Of a stretch of 64,000 nucleotides of DNA, positions 25,743 through 34,245 are shown piece by piece. Below the pieces are notes generated by a model. That model saw only the letters and a list, made by a program, of their open reading frames with translations. It searched no databases and was not told where the DNA came from. The position numbers and the translations under genes were made by a program. Within the stretch, counting starts at the first letter, position 1; every line of letters starts with the position of its first letter. Where the stretch lies: NCBI GenBank assembly GCA_965262665.1, contig CBDHFR010000004.1, positions 434,001-498,000 of the forward strand. Direction: 5' to 3'. This DNA comes from CBDBND01 sp965262665. GTDB taxonomy: Bacteria; Pseudomonadota; Alphaproteobacteria; Rhodospirillales; Rhodospirillaceae.

Positions 25743-26549
25743 ATGGCCGATCTACATGCGTTCGCCGAATTAAAATTAGAGACCGAGAAACCGGCCACTG
25801 AGAGCGATGATAGGCCCGCTGGGTTGCCGGTGCCAGCCGGGCCTATCGAGGCCACGGAACACGATTATGACGCCATGGTGGAATTGGTGGAACGGCAGCT
25901 GATGGTGTTCCTGATGATCAGCTGCGATGACCGGAGCGTGCTGCTAGAGGACGATCCTAGTGAATGCTACCAGGACGAACACAAGCTCTTGTATTTCACC
26001 CAAACGAGTCTGTTGAACTCGCTCAACGAGCGTGGCGAAAGATATGGCGGATTGGAACCGGGGGACAAGGGCTTGGTTTTGAGCGTGCGAATGTTGCGGC
26101 AGATTCTTTTTCAGTTGGGCTTGGCTGAATCCGTTTTGAACGTCCCAAAGGTTATGGGCAAAGCAATCCGCGTTTGGAAAACGACGCGCGATAGTTGGAG
26201 GCACTCAGCCGGGAACATTCATTTGACTGCGGCGGATCAAGACTTAGGCGGTCCGTCTTATCTCAGCGATCCAGAGTGGGTTTTGTATGCTGAGGGGTAC
26301 CTGCAAAACACCGGCAAACCATACGCTATGTGGGAAAGCTTAAGGACGGGCGCGGTGGTGTGGCAGGAAACGGAAGACAAGAAAACACCTTTCCAAATAC
26401 GGTGGGCCAAGGCGAACAAAGCCGCGCGGCTGCTGCCCAAAGATCAATATGATGCTTGGCTAACCCAGCGGGGCGCGGGCGCGGCGTTGGCGGAATTAGA
26501 GGGCGCGCTGAACGGTTTCACGGCACTGCCAGCACCGGACAAGCCATGA
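25743..26549 (+). CDS. Satellite protein of unknown function, 268 residues
   Basis: First gene after attL, starting MADLHAFAELKLETEKPATE. It is a soluble protein with an acidic N-terminus and a predicted helical middle (YDAMVELVERQLMVFLMISCDD). A Trp-rich segment (VWKTTRDSWRHSAGNIHLTAADQD) follows, and the C-terminus is RLLPKDQYDAWLTQRGAGAALAEL. No Walker, zinc-finger or HTH motif was recognised. By position it could be a replication or regulatory protein, but that is only a guess from its place upstream of the packaging genes. The stop overlaps the ATG at 26546. Confidence 0.6.
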   Translation: MADLHAFAELKLETEKPATESDDRPAGLPVPAGPIEATEHDYDAMVELVERQLMVFLMISCDDRSVLLEDDPSECYQDEHKLLYFTQTSLLNSLNERGERYGGLEPGDKGLVLSVRMLRQILFQLGLAESVLNVPKVMGKAIRVWKTTRDSWRHSAGNIHLTAADQDLGGPSYLSDPEWVLYAEGYLQNTGKPYAMWESLRTGAVVWQETEDKKTPFQIRWAKANKAARLLPKDQYDAWLTQRGAGAALAELEGALNGFTALPAPDKP

Positions 26550-27016
26550 GTGCGTATAGCGGCTCTTTTAGAGGGTCTATACTTTCTAGCGGCACGAAAG
26601 CCAGGCCCGGTGCGGGTTATAGACCCGCTAGACTGTATAGAGGTATATCACCAACAGCCTACGACTTTATTAGTGTATTCTATACACAACACAACTATAG
26701 AATAATAGGCGGTAGGCGAAAAAACGCTCCTCAGTCTAAGGGTCTATATCCAAGGCTGTGCGCGGTGTTCCGGCATAGCGGCTGGTATAGACCCCTATAC
26801 GAAGTGCACCAACAGGGTCTAGGCCGGGCCCGGTGGGGTGCCGTTTTGATGAGGGGGGGGGGTATTTTCGACTCGCTACATTCTATTGTTGCGCAAACAC
26901 GAAATATTATTGCGGGACCCTGTTCCAGAAAAAGCCAAAACCCCCGGGGAACCGGAGGGGCTTATCTCGAACACCATGATCAGGACCCCGGACCCGGAAC
27001 ACAGAGACACCAATAA
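26546..27016 (+). CDS. Doubtful ORF over a repeat-rich region
   Basis: An open frame of 156 codons (MSAYSGSFRGSILSSGTK) whose ATG overlaps the previous stop (ATGA), as do real genes in this operon. The protein is basic, low in recognisable features, and ends in a Gly/Pro/His-rich tail. The DNA beneath holds four copies of GGGTCTATA and a run of ten G at 26853-26862. The stretch 26550-27028 may instead be a non-coding control region or origin. Confidence 0.25.
   Translation: MSAYSGSFRGSILSSGTKARPGAGYRPARLYRGISPTAYDFISVFYTQHNYRIIGGRRKNAPQSKGLYPRLCAVFRHSGWYRPLYEVHQQGLGRARWGAVLMRGGGIFDSLHSIVAQTRNIIAGPCSRKSQNPRGTGGAYLEHHDQDPGPGTQRHQ
26573..26794. repeat. Four 9-mer GGGTCTATA/TATAGACCC repeats
   Basis: Forward copies at 26573-26581 and 26740-26748. 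Reverse copies at 26618-26626 and 26786-26794; the last lies within GGTATAGACCCCTATAC. Repeated short sites in both orientations next to unknown early genes suggest protein binding sites, such as an origin or operator cluster of the satellite. Confidence 0.5.
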
Positions 27017-27028
27017 GGAGAAGTTCAA

Positions 27029-27367
27029 ATGCCGACCACAGACGCCTTAGAGACCCATGGGGACGATGACCACGCCACCCATGATCCCGACACCCATAAA
27101 CAGGGCGGTGAAGCTCACAAGCTCGATTTTGCCGCCATATACCGAGTTGGCTATTTGCTCTTTCGATCAGAAACCGGCGATGAGACTTCGCCGCAGGTTG
27201 CCTCGATTGTAGAAGCCCAAGCGGGGACGATGGCAACGCGGATGATCTTGGCACTTGAACGAATCTTCGGACCGGATGCGGAAGTCACTGCCGCCGAACT
27301 CGGCTGGTCATCTGCCGCCGAACTGCAAAGATTCGTTTCCCATGGCGCATGGGGAACTTTGCAATGA
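27029..27367 (+). CDS. Small phage protein before TerL, terminase small-subunit candidate
   Basis: A 112-residue protein with a His/Asp-rich N-terminus (THGDDDHATHDPDTHKQGGEAH). A helical core follows (VASIVEAQAGTMATRMILALERIFG), then a short AELGWSSAAELQRF region that resembles an HTH-like turn. AAGGAGAAG precedes the ATG. It overlaps the terL start by ATGA. Position directly in front of TerL is where the DNA-recognising small subunit is usually encoded. Sequence alone does not prove the function. Confidence 0.5.
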   Translation: MPTTDALETHGDDDHATHDPDTHKQGGEAHKLDFAAIYRVGYLLFRSETGDETSPQVASIVEAQAGTMATRMILALERIFGPDAEVTAAELGWSSAAELQRFVSHGAWGTLQ

Positions 27368-28872
27368 ACGTCACCACTACCAGGTTGATTGCTTACCTCA
27401 CTGGGCTGCGCATTACACAAGGCCGGTTAGCTGGGCAGCCGTTCACCCTCTTACCCTGGCAACGTCGCTTTGTCCGTGGCGCTTTTAAGAACGGCACACA
27501 CTCAGCCGCGTTGTCCGTCGCGCGAGGAAATGGAAAAACCGCGCTCTTGTCTGGAATCGCAGCTGCGACTCTTGACGGCCCTTTGATGGTGCCGCGTGGC
27601 GAAACAATTATTTGCGCAAGCTCGTTTGAACAAGCGCGGATCGCGTTTGAACATGTCGTTGCGTTCATGGGCGCGTCACTGGCCGATAAGGAAACATGGA
27701 AAACTTGGGACACGGCGCAGCAAGCTCGCGTAGAAAACAGATTCACCGGCGCACGAGTCCGGTGCATAGGTTCCGATCCACGACGTGCTCATGGTCTAGC
27801 ACCGGTATTAGTTCTGGCCGATGAGCCCGCCCAATGGCCCGAGACTACTGGCGAGCGGATGGTTGCTGCTCTAAGGACGGCGGCGGGCAAACAACCACAT
27901 AGCCGGTTTGTTGCGTTGGGTACTAGGCCAGCCGATCACGGTCATTGGTTTTCTAAGATGTTGGCAGCCGATGACGGTTATGCACAAGTTCACGCGGCGA
28001 AAGAGTCCGATCCTAAGTTTCAAACGCGGACCTGGAAAAAAGCTAACCCTTCGTTGCCGCTTATGCCAGACCTTGAGGCCTCTATCTTTATGGAATCACG
28101 CCAGGCCAAAAAGGACCCCTCTTTATTGGCGTCCTTTGAATCTCTTAGACTGAACCTTGGTACACCGGACGTTGAAGCCTCTCTTCTATTGTCCGGAGGC
28201 ACATGGCAAAAAATCGAAGGCCTAGCGGCACACACCGGACCTTGCATATGGGGTGCCGACCTAGGCACCAGTGCCGCACAATCCGCCGTCGCAGCCTATT
28301 GGCCCGAGACCGGAGCGTTAGAGTCATTCGCTGCGTTCCCGCATGAACCGTCTCTTAAAGAACGCGGCCTCAGAGATGGCTGTGCCGATTTGTACGAACA
28401 ATGCGCGAGACGTGGTGAGCTTCTACAGTTGGGCCAACACGCGACGGACATCGGCGCATTACTGACAGAGGCCATGAAACGGTATGGTCGACCCTCTAAG
28501 ATCGTTAGCGATCGGTGGAGAGAATCTGAGTTGCGCGAGGCACTTCAAAAACATGGTATCCCCGTAACTCAATTGGAATTGCGCGGCATGGGATACAAAG
28601 ATGGATCGGAAGACGTTCGATTTTTTCGCCGTGCCGTTGTGGATGGAAAAGTGGTCGCCGCCGCGTCTTTGCTTCTACGCTCAGCCATGTGTGAGGCCCG
28701 CGTCGTAACCGACCCTGCCGGGAACTCTAAACTATCAAAAGGCACTGAAGGCGGGCGAAGATTGAGAGCTCGTGACGATGCAGCAGCGGCGGCGATCCTG
28801 GCCGTGAGTGCCGGTGTTCGAGCACCAGCGCAACCCGCGCCCGCGTGGCGCTATGCGGGCATGATCGCATGA
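27364..28872 (+). CDS. Phage terminase large subunit
   Basis: A 502-residue packaging motor. The ATPase half has Walker A ARGNGKTALLS (~52-62) and Walker B VLVLADEP (~148-155). The nuclease half has conserved acidic sites in GADLGTSAAQSAV (~297), SDRWRE (~380) and RARDDAAAAAILA (~470). ATG 27364 overlaps the upstream stop; two codons of upstream frame are open but less likely. TerL cuts and pumps DNA into the prohead, so the element encodes its own packaging machine. Downstream HNH protein overlap (ATGA) suggests the two act together, as in HK97-type cos systems. Confidence 0.92.
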   Translation: MNVTTTRLIAYLTGLRITQGRLAGQPFTLLPWQRRFVRGAFKNGTHSAALSVARGNGKTALLSGIAAATLDGPLMVPRGETIICASSFEQARIAFEHVVAFMGASLADKETWKTWDTAQQARVENRFTGARVRCIGSDPRRAHGLAPVLVLADEPAQWPETTGERMVAALRTAAGKQPHSRFVALGTRPADHGHWFSKMLAADDGYAQVHAAKESDPKFQTRTWKKANPSLPLMPDLEASIFMESRQAKKDPSLLASFESLRLNLGTPDVEASLLLSGGTWQKIEGLAAHTGPCIWGADLGTSAAQSAVAAYWPETGALESFAAFPHEPSLKERGLRDGCADLYEQCARRGELLQLGQHATDIGALLTEAMKRYGRPSKIVSDRWRESELREALQKHGIPVTQLELRGMGYKDGSEDVRFFRRAVVDGKVVAAASLLLRSAMCEARVVTDPAGNSKLSKGTEGGRRLRARDDAAAAAILAVSAGVRAPAQPAPAWRYAGMIA

Positions 28873-29156
28873 GTCGAAAGCATCATCGCTTGAACAAACG
28901 TCTTTGGGCACGGACGCGCCGATCTGTCTTCGAGCGTGACTCCTACCGCTGCACGTCATGCGGCAAGGCCGGGCGCTTAGAGTGCGATCACGTGGAACCC
29001 CTGGACCGTCACCCCGACCAAGACGTTTACAACGTCGATGGCCTGCAAACACTTTGCAGGTCTTGCCATATCGCGAAATCAAAAGGCGAGGCCCGCCGCA
29101 CCCCGACACATGAGGAACTGGTATGGCGGGCTATGGTTGAAGAAATGATGGGTTGA
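28869..29156 (+). CDS. HNH endonuclease of the packaging module
   Basis: A 95-residue HNH nuclease: RRSVFERDSYRCTSCGKAG, ECDHVEPLD, VYNVDGLQTLCRSCHIAKS, that is, paired CxxC zinc ligands and the D-H...N...H core. ATG 28869 overlaps the TerL stop. Small HNH proteins encoded next to the terminase are required for cos cleavage in several HK97-like phages and satellites. Confidence 0.9.
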   Translation: MSRKHHRLNKRLWARTRRSVFERDSYRCTSCGKAGRLECDHVEPLDRHPDQDVYNVDGLQTLCRSCHIAKSKGEARRTPTHEELVWRAMVEEMMG

Positions 29157-29160
29157 ATCC

Positions 29161-29190
29161 TTGACAAAGTTAGGCCAAAACTGCTCTACA
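29161..29190 (+). promoter_or_regulatory. Candidate promoter of the capsid gene
   Basis: TTGACA (29161-29166), 18-base spacer and TCTACA (29185-29190) in the gap before the capsid gene. The -35 is consensus and the -10 is fair. High capsid expression would need such a site. Confidence 0.4.
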
Positions 29191-29278
29191 TTCAGTGGTA
29201 TCGACCAAAAACTAAGCAGAACTCACTCTGATCCAGTCTTTTATGGCTGGTCCAGTCCTAACGACCAGGAGTTCTGCC

Positions 29279-30574
29279 ATGCTGCCTTCACAAAAAATCG
29301 ATCTAAGGCGGTCAGAGATTCGTTCGCGCCTTTCAGAAATTTCTGCCTTAGAAGGCGATGCTTACTCAGACGTGATCCAGGCCGAGGAAAAGACTCTCCA
29401 CGGCGAGATCGGCGGTTTAGAAACGCGCTATAAGAGCGCGCTCCTTTCCGAGACCGATGAGCAAAACGAACTTGAAAAGAAGGTTGCTAACGCACCGGAC
29501 GCGGAAACGCGCGAACGGATCGAGCTTCGATTTAAAGCGCAGCTAACGAATTACTTTCAATCTTTCGCACGCGGGAAGATGCCTACCGGCGCTGAAGCCG
29601 AGCTATCCGCCGCCGCTGGTGTTGACGGAATCCCCATCGAACTGTGGGACGTGCCACGACCTGAGGTAGGCCAAATGGAAAAACGCGCTGTCGCAGCGCT
29701 ACCCGGAACGACTGGAATCAATTTGGACCCGGTTAGGCCGTTTGTGTTCAGCAATTCGATCGCTCCGAAACTTGGCATTGATATGCCGCGAGTTCAAAGC
29801 GGCACATTTGCTTCTGCCACTATTTCGACGCCTCAGAGCGCAGAGCCCAAAGCCAAGGGTGCCGCCGCCGTTGGCGTTGCAGGTGCGATGACTGTGACAA
29901 CCGCTCAGCCTAAGAGGATAAGCGCTCGCCTTGAACTCTCTATCGAGGATGTTGCCGCTGTTGGGCAACAAAATTTTGAGTCAGCGCTGCGCCAAGCTAC
30001 ATCGATGGCTTTGTCCGACGAATTTGACACTCAAGCGATCAATGGTAATGGAATCGCCCCGAATCTTTTCGGAGTTATCAAACGCCTCGCAGACATCAAT
30101 GACCCAACGGACCCAACAGAAACGCCCGATTTTGATGCCTTCGTTGAAGCCTTTGTCGATTCCGTCGACGGCTTATGGTCCGTGTCTGAAAAAGAGGTGG
30201 GCATGATTGTTGGTCCGCAAACGTATCGGCTAGCCGGACGAGCCTTCCGAGATATTGCTGCTGCTGATTTAGGCGCGATCTCGTTTTCAGATTATGCCAG
30301 GCAACACTACGGATCGTTTCAAACCAATAAACGGATGCCCGATCCAGCTTCCACAATTCAACGCGCGATCGTCTACCGCATGGGTCGCTCGATGTCGGGT
30401 GGATCGCAGGGAATGAGGACCGCTGTTTGCCCGCATTGGGGCGAGATTGGGATCGATGACGTTTACTCTGGATCGGCGAAGGGTGAAAGGTACTACACGC
30501 TTCATGTTTTGGTCGGAGACATAATTCTTGTTCAACCTGATGCTTACGCGTTGAGAGAGTTCAAGGTTGCCTGA
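29279..30574 (+). CDS. HK97-fold major capsid protein
   Basis: A 431-residue major head protein. The N-terminal ~105 residues are a charged coiled coil (IDLRRSEIRSRLSEISALEG), like the delta/scaffold domain removed by prohead protease. The rest has the HK97 pattern with RISARLELSIEDVAAVGQQNFESALRQ (spine-helix region), FDTQAINGNG and GIAPNLFGV, and the C-terminal DIILVQPDAYALREF. AGGAG lies seven bases before ATG 29279. Unusually, it precedes the protease and portal genes, where the common order is portal-protease-capsid. Confidence 0.85.
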   Translation: MLPSQKIDLRRSEIRSRLSEISALEGDAYSDVIQAEEKTLHGEIGGLETRYKSALLSETDEQNELEKKVANAPDAETRERIELRFKAQLTNYFQSFARGKMPTGAEAELSAAAGVDGIPIELWDVPRPEVGQMEKRAVAALPGTTGINLDPVRPFVFSNSIAPKLGIDMPRVQSGTFASATISTPQSAEPKAKGAAAVGVAGAMTVTTAQPKRISARLELSIEDVAAVGQQNFESALRQATSMALSDEFDTQAINGNGIAPNLFGVIKRLADINDPTDPTETPDFDAFVEAFVDSVDGLWSVSEKEVGMIVGPQTYRLAGRAFRDIAAADLGAISFSDYARQHYGSFQTNKRMPDPASTIQRAIVYRMGRSMSGGSQGMRTAVCPHWGEIGIDDVYSGSAKGERYYTLHVLVGDIILVQPDAYALREFKVA

Positions 30575-30607
30575 TTAATAAAATTAATCCTTAGCCGGGG
30601 ACGTCCA

Positions 30608-30886
30608 ATGGCTACAGACACTCAGGATTTAGAACTTGATTCAACGCCACAATCATTAGAAACCGAACTCGGCCTGGCGGACGGCAAGGATTACTTAGCT
30701 GAAAACATTTCCGAGGCCGTAATTCTTTTTCGTGCTGCGGTGGACGCGCCGAGCGCGGGCGCAACCGGACACATTCTTGCCCCGTATGAATCCATCGTTG
30801 TTCAAGTTCGCGCCGGGATTCAATCTTGGTTTTGGACTCGGGACGAAGCCAACGGCGCATTGATAATTTTAACGGAGATTGCATGA
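30608..30886 (+). CDS. Small satellite structural candidate, 92 residues
   Basis: A 92-residue protein, MATDTQDLELDSTPQSLETE, with a beta-rich second half (ATGHILAPYESIVVQVRAGIQSWFWTRDEANGALIILTEIA). The position right after the capsid gene and the small beta-rich form suggest a head decoration or head completion protein. No family was recognised. It ends just before a strong terminator. Confidence 0.5.
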   Translation: MATDTQDLELDSTPQSLETELGLADGKDYLAENISEAVILFRAAVDAPSAGATGHILAPYESIVVQVRAGIQSWFWTRDEANGALIILTEIA

Positions 30887-30986
30887 TGAGGGCGACGTGG
30901 ACACGCACTTATCATGCATCGCGCGGGCGGGAGCTGGGGGTTTGGACTTGCCCTCCTTTGGCCCCTGGCTTCCACCCCGCACCCTT

Positions 30987-31044
30987 GCCGGGACACGCCG
31001 CCCATTGCGTGGCGGGCGCATAACCGTGTCCCGGCATTTTTTTT
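30987..31044 (+). terminator. Strong terminator after capsid gene
   Basis: GCCGGGACACG (30987-30997) pairs with CGTGTCCCGGC (31025-31035). An inner CCGCC/GGCGG hairpin is present, and the stem is followed by ATTTTTTTT. It separates capsid from protease expression, an unusual place in a head operon, and could set the protein ratio. Confidence 0.85.
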
Positions 31045-31059
31045 GCAGGCCGCCTAACA

Positions 31060-32016
31060 GTGCTTGAAAAACGCTCAGTAGAGATCGGGAACGTATCAGG
31101 ACGCACTCTTGTGGGCGTTGCCTTAGACTATGGTTCTGTGGCGACTATAGGGCCGGGAATGGTTGAAAAATTCCTGCCCGGTGCCTTTCGGCCGATTTCC
31201 GACGTGATTTTGAATTCAGCCCATGACCGGCGCACCCCTCTGGCGCGAACAGGTGCCGGGCTGACCATCGAAGACACGCAAACCGAGTTAAGAATCTCGG
31301 CCGAGTTACCAAAAACCCAAGCAGCCGATGACGTGCTGGAACTCGTTCGCGCTGGCGTGCTTCGCGGCCTATCTATCGAGTTCACCGCGGTTGAGGAAAG
31401 GCTTGACGCTGGCGTGAGAGTCATCGAACGCGCGCACTTGAGCGCAATCGCCGTCGTAGATTCTCCGGCCTATTCTTCGTCCACTGTGGAAGCACGCACA
31501 AGAAAGCGCGAACCCCGCACCTGGGTCAAAAATGGAATCCAGTATGGCGTCGAATGCTTTTGCGAATGTTTAACAGCCAAAAGTAATCGCGTGATCTTTG
31601 CACCCAAGTCTTTGGGACCAGTACCAGGGGCTGACGTGTTGGCAGTTGTTGGGCGCTACTCAGAATCGTTGGGATCAACAAGCGGCAAGACGCTTCGTCT
31701 AACAGACACACCAAAGGCGCTAGAGGTCGAGCTTGCGCCGGACGCCCGAAACACAGCAGCGGGCGAGACCTTAACCGACCTAGGAAAAGCAAGGGTCGAT
31801 GTTTTTACACGCCCATTGGTCGATGATGCAGTAAGTGTGTTTACAGAAATCGGTGGCGTGCGAACGTACACAAAGGCCGGTTTAAACGCGATCCTGTTTA
31901 AACCGATTGCCGGTGAAGCCTACAAGCGCCTTGGATGGACTCCCGTTGTTTTTCTAGCTGATGAAAACGATCAACCAACGCCAAAGCGTCGGCGGAGTGC
32001 GCTGGCATGGCTGTAG
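31060..32016 (+). CDS. HK97-family prohead protease with C-terminal extension
   Basis: Residues ~1-145 match the U35 prohead protease family. They include KFLPGAFRPIS, the catalytic His in LNSAHDRRTPLART, the Ser in GVLRGLSIEFTA, and HLSAIAVVDSPAY at the domain end. It continues ~170 residues further (CFCECLTAKSNRVIFAPKSL and on), much longer than the usual ~200-residue enzyme, with a beta-rich tail of unknown role. The start is GTG 31060, 15 bases after the terminator T run. The ATG of the next gene overlaps its end. It would cleave the capsid N-terminal scaffold during head maturation. Confidence 0.85.
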   Translation: MLEKRSVEIGNVSGRTLVGVALDYGSVATIGPGMVEKFLPGAFRPISDVILNSAHDRRTPLARTGAGLTIEDTQTELRISAELPKTQAADDVLELVRAGVLRGLSIEFTAVEERLDAGVRVIERAHLSAIAVVDSPAYSSSTVEARTRKREPRTWVKNGIQYGVECFCECLTAKSNRVIFAPKSLGPVPGADVLAVVGRYSESLGSTSGKTLRLTDTPKALEVELAPDARNTAAGETLTDLGKARVDVFTRPLVDDAVSVFTEIGGVRTYTKAGLNAILFKPIAGEAYKRLGWTPVVFLADENDQPTPKRRRSALAWL

Positions 32017-32402
32017 TAGTTCTTTCACCGTATCCGCCGACAACAAGCGCCGCCGGGCGAACTGCTGCGCGTGACTTTTTGAGGTCAAACGTAAGCGGTC
32101 TTGACGATGCGGCAGACGACGCGATTGACCTGCTCGGCGAGGCCGCAAGCGCAACCGTCGAACGATACGCGCCTGATAGTCCTGCCCCAATTAAGAGCGC
32201 AGCCGCGCTGCGAGTTGCGGCATACCTTCATGGCTTCATGCCGAAATCTGTTCAGAATCTTCGCATTTCCGGCGGAACTTCGATTCGCTTTGAGAGGTCA
32301 AGATTCTTTGCGGCGAATCCGTTGCAGAACAGCGGCGCGCTGGCGCTTTTGAGTCCATGGCGAACTCACCGGGCGCTGCCCATCGAGGGCCCAGACGCAT
32401 GA
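32007..32402 (+). CDS. gp6-like head-tail connector protein
   Basis: A 131-residue protein with helical segments (GLDDAADDAIDLLGEAASATVERYAP, IKSAAALRVAAYLHG) followed by a serine-rich end with SALALLSPWR-like sequence (SGALALLSPWRTHRA). This is the pattern of the HK97 gp6-like head completion/connector family and of ring proteins in gene transfer agents. ATG 32007 lies inside the protease end. The ATGA overlap with portal indicates one operon. It would complete the head so that a tail, supplied from elsewhere, can join. Confidence 0.7.
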   Translation: MAVVVLSPYPPTTSAAGRTAARDFLRSNVSGLDDAADDAIDLLGEAASATVERYAPDSPAPIKSAAALRVAAYLHGFMPKSVQNLRISGGTSIRFERSRFFAANPLQNSGALALLSPWRTHRALPIEGPDA

Positions 32403-33451
32403 AATGGCCGTGGCAAAAACGAGAACAACGGTCTTATACCGATTCGGTCACGGCGGCCTTTGTTGCCGGTGCTGAGGGTGTCGATAGCGCACCATTGGCC
32501 GTGGCCGCGCTTGAGACAGCCGCCGGATTATATGCCCGTGCTTTGGCTGCCGCTGAGGTGGACGCGCCCGAACCGTTTAAACGCGCATTGACTCCGAGCT
32601 TGCTGGCGCAGGTTGGACGGGACTTGCTTAGATCAGGCGAATCTTTCCACCTGATCAAAGTACGCAATGGCGCTGTTCAGCTTTTGCCACAAGCAAGCGT
32701 CGCTGTCTTAGGTGACAGCGCCGACCCGGAAAAATGGACATACCTAGCGAGCGAGTACGGCCCCAGTGCATCCAAACAAAGGACCGTGCGGGCGAGTCAG
32801 ATGCTTCATGTAAGATATGCGGTTGACCGCTCGCGTCCGTGGCAAGGAATCGCGCCCTGGGCGTGGGCGCGGAACACGTCCGCCGCCGCTTCGGGCCTTG
32901 AGGCAATTTTGTCGCGTGAAGCCCAAGCGCCGCATGGGGCGATTCTCGGTCTGCCCTCGAGTCCTCAAATCGATGAGGCCGGAGACGTAACACCGCTAGA
33001 CATGCTTCGCGCCGACCTCTCCAAAGCGAAAGGAAAAACTCTGGTAATGGAATCGCCGAGTCAATGGGCGGGCAATCAACCTGGTACGTCCAAAAATGGT
33101 GCTGTTGATGTAACGGAATTTGGGCTCCAGCGAGAGCTCCTCGATAAACTGAGAACATCGACGGCACGGGATGTTCTGACCGCTTGCGGAGTCCCTTTGG
33201 GGATGATCATCGGCGAGTCCGACGGAACAAAACAACGCGAAAGTTTTAGACAATTCATGGCGTCATCGTTGCAACCTGTCGCAAAAATTATCGCAGAAGA
33301 ACTTTCGCAAAAATTCGAAGTCGATGTTTCATTCAGTTTTGAAAACTTGCATGCCGCTGACGTTGCCGGACGGGCGCGGGCGTTTAAACAATTGATTGAA
33401 GGGGGGCTGTCCCCTGAGATCGCTGGCAAAAATGCCGGGATTGCAATCTAA
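32399..33451 (+). CDS. Phage portal protein
   Basis: A 350-residue portal, the dodecameric channel at one capsid vertex. It contains ALETAAGLYARALAAAEV in the wing region, LRSGESFHLIKV, GIAPWAWARNTSAAASGLEA and, near the end, LRTSTARDVLTACGVPLGMI and KQRESFRQFMASSLQPVAKIIAEEL. These are typical of HK97/GTA-type portals. ATG 32399 overlaps the connector stop. It is at the short end of the family range. It comes after capsid and protease, the reverse of usual order. Confidence 0.88.
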   Translation: MKWPWQKREQRSYTDSVTAAFVAGAEGVDSAPLAVAALETAAGLYARALAAAEVDAPEPFKRALTPSLLAQVGRDLLRSGESFHLIKVRNGAVQLLPQASVAVLGDSADPEKWTYLASEYGPSASKQRTVRASQMLHVRYAVDRSRPWQGIAPWAWARNTSAAASGLEAILSREAQAPHGAILGLPSSPQIDEAGDVTPLDMLRADLSKAKGKTLVMESPSQWAGNQPGTSKNGAVDVTEFGLQRELLDKLRTSTARDVLTACGVPLGMIIGESDGTKQRESFRQFMASSLQPVAKIIAEELSQKFEVDVSFSFENLHAADVAGRARAFKQLIEGGLSPEIAGKNAGIAI

Positions 33452-33512
33452 GAAAGGTAGCAGCGGCAAATACAGAAATACGTATTTAGTCGAAAATAGT
33501 CGAGAATAGGGG

Positions 33513-33542
33513 TTGAAGTAGGTATGTTTTCGTGGTCATAAT
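33513..33542 (+). promoter_or_regulatory. Candidate promoter and operator before the integrase operon
   Basis: TTGAAG (33513-33518), 18-base spacer, CATAAT (33537-33542). Just upstream are two TAGTCGA direct repeats (within 33486-33506), possible operator half-sites. Confidence 0.4.
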
Positions 33543-33575
33543 GGGTTTACCTCATTACTAAAAGGAAACCACCTT

Positions 33576-34034
33576 ATGGCTCGCCCGAGAAAATCTGAGG
33601 CTGACCTTGCTGTTGCGGTAACAATCTCGGCTTCCAGTGACGCCCTCTTAGAGAACTTTGTGAAAAGTCAGATTCCTAAGCACGGGTTTCAGTCGGAATC
33701 GACATCGCACATTAACAAATCAATCAAACGCTCAATTCTTGACGGGCTCGTTGTCCGTGAACTGGGGATCGAGGGCAGGTTTCCCTATCTTGATGTGACC
33801 GCGCCTATCGAAACGATCGACGACAAAGAACGCGAAGAAGCCGAGGACTGGCTTAATAAGAAAAAACGCGAATTGGGACGCCAGGCCCCTCGCGCAATCA
33901 AGCGAGCATTAGAAGCCAATATTCGTGCGCGAAAGATCGAACGTGCCATTGAGTCCGGTGACCAAGAGGCGCTTGACCGCGCCCGAACGGAAAAGGTGAC
34001 GTTGCCGGATTTTGACCCGGAACTAGCCGAATAA
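33576..34034 (+). CDS. Satellite protein of unknown function, 152 residues
   Basis: A very charged helical protein starting MARPRKSEADLAVAVTISAS. A middle section with possible HTH character (SQIPKHGFQSESTSHINKSIKRSILDGLV) is followed by a long coiled stretch rich in Arg/Glu. AAAGGAAACC precedes the ATG. It is first gene of a small operon with the 69-residue protein and the integrase. Its place suggests a regulator or a DNA-binding partner such as an excisionase-type factor, but no such family was recognised. Confidence 0.55.
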   Translation: MARPRKSEADLAVAVTISASSDALLENFVKSQIPKHGFQSESTSHINKSIKRSILDGLVVRELGIEGRFPYLDVTAPIETIDDKEREEAEDWLNKKKRELGRQAPRAIKRALEANIRARKIERAIESGDQEALDRARTEKVTLPDFDPELAE

Positions 34035-34035
34035 A

Positions 34036-34245
34036 ATGTCCCGCCGCGCCGCGCCAACACAAGCAGAAATTACCCGCAGCGTTAAGGCGTTGCAGCTCGC
34101 TGGTTATGCTTGCGTTCAAGTGGTGCATGACGCGACGAACGGAAAGATCACCGTTTGCCCTGGCATGCCGTCCAATGATGACAGCGTGTCTGATTCGGAA
34201 GAACTGACTGAATTAATTCAACAAAACCAGGAGAAAGAATCGTGA
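34036..34245 (+). CDS. Small protein preceding the integrase
   Basis: 69 residues, MSRRAAPTQAEITRSVKALQ, a basic N-terminal helix followed by a short beta hairpin and acidic tail (SEELTELIQQNQEKES). Proteins of this look are common immediately upstream of tyrosine integrases in alphaproteobacterial prophages, but their role is not established. The stop overlaps the integrase GTG (GTGA). Confidence 0.6.
   Translation: MSRRAAPTQAEITRSVKALQLAGYACVQVVHDATNGKITVCPGMPSNDDSVSDSEELTELIQQNQEKES

Noticed and set aside
30883..31023. 46-codon frame starting with ATGATG overlapping the stop of the 92-residue satellite gene
   Set aside because: It runs through the strong terminator at 30987-31044 and its composition follows the hairpin; coding is unlikely.
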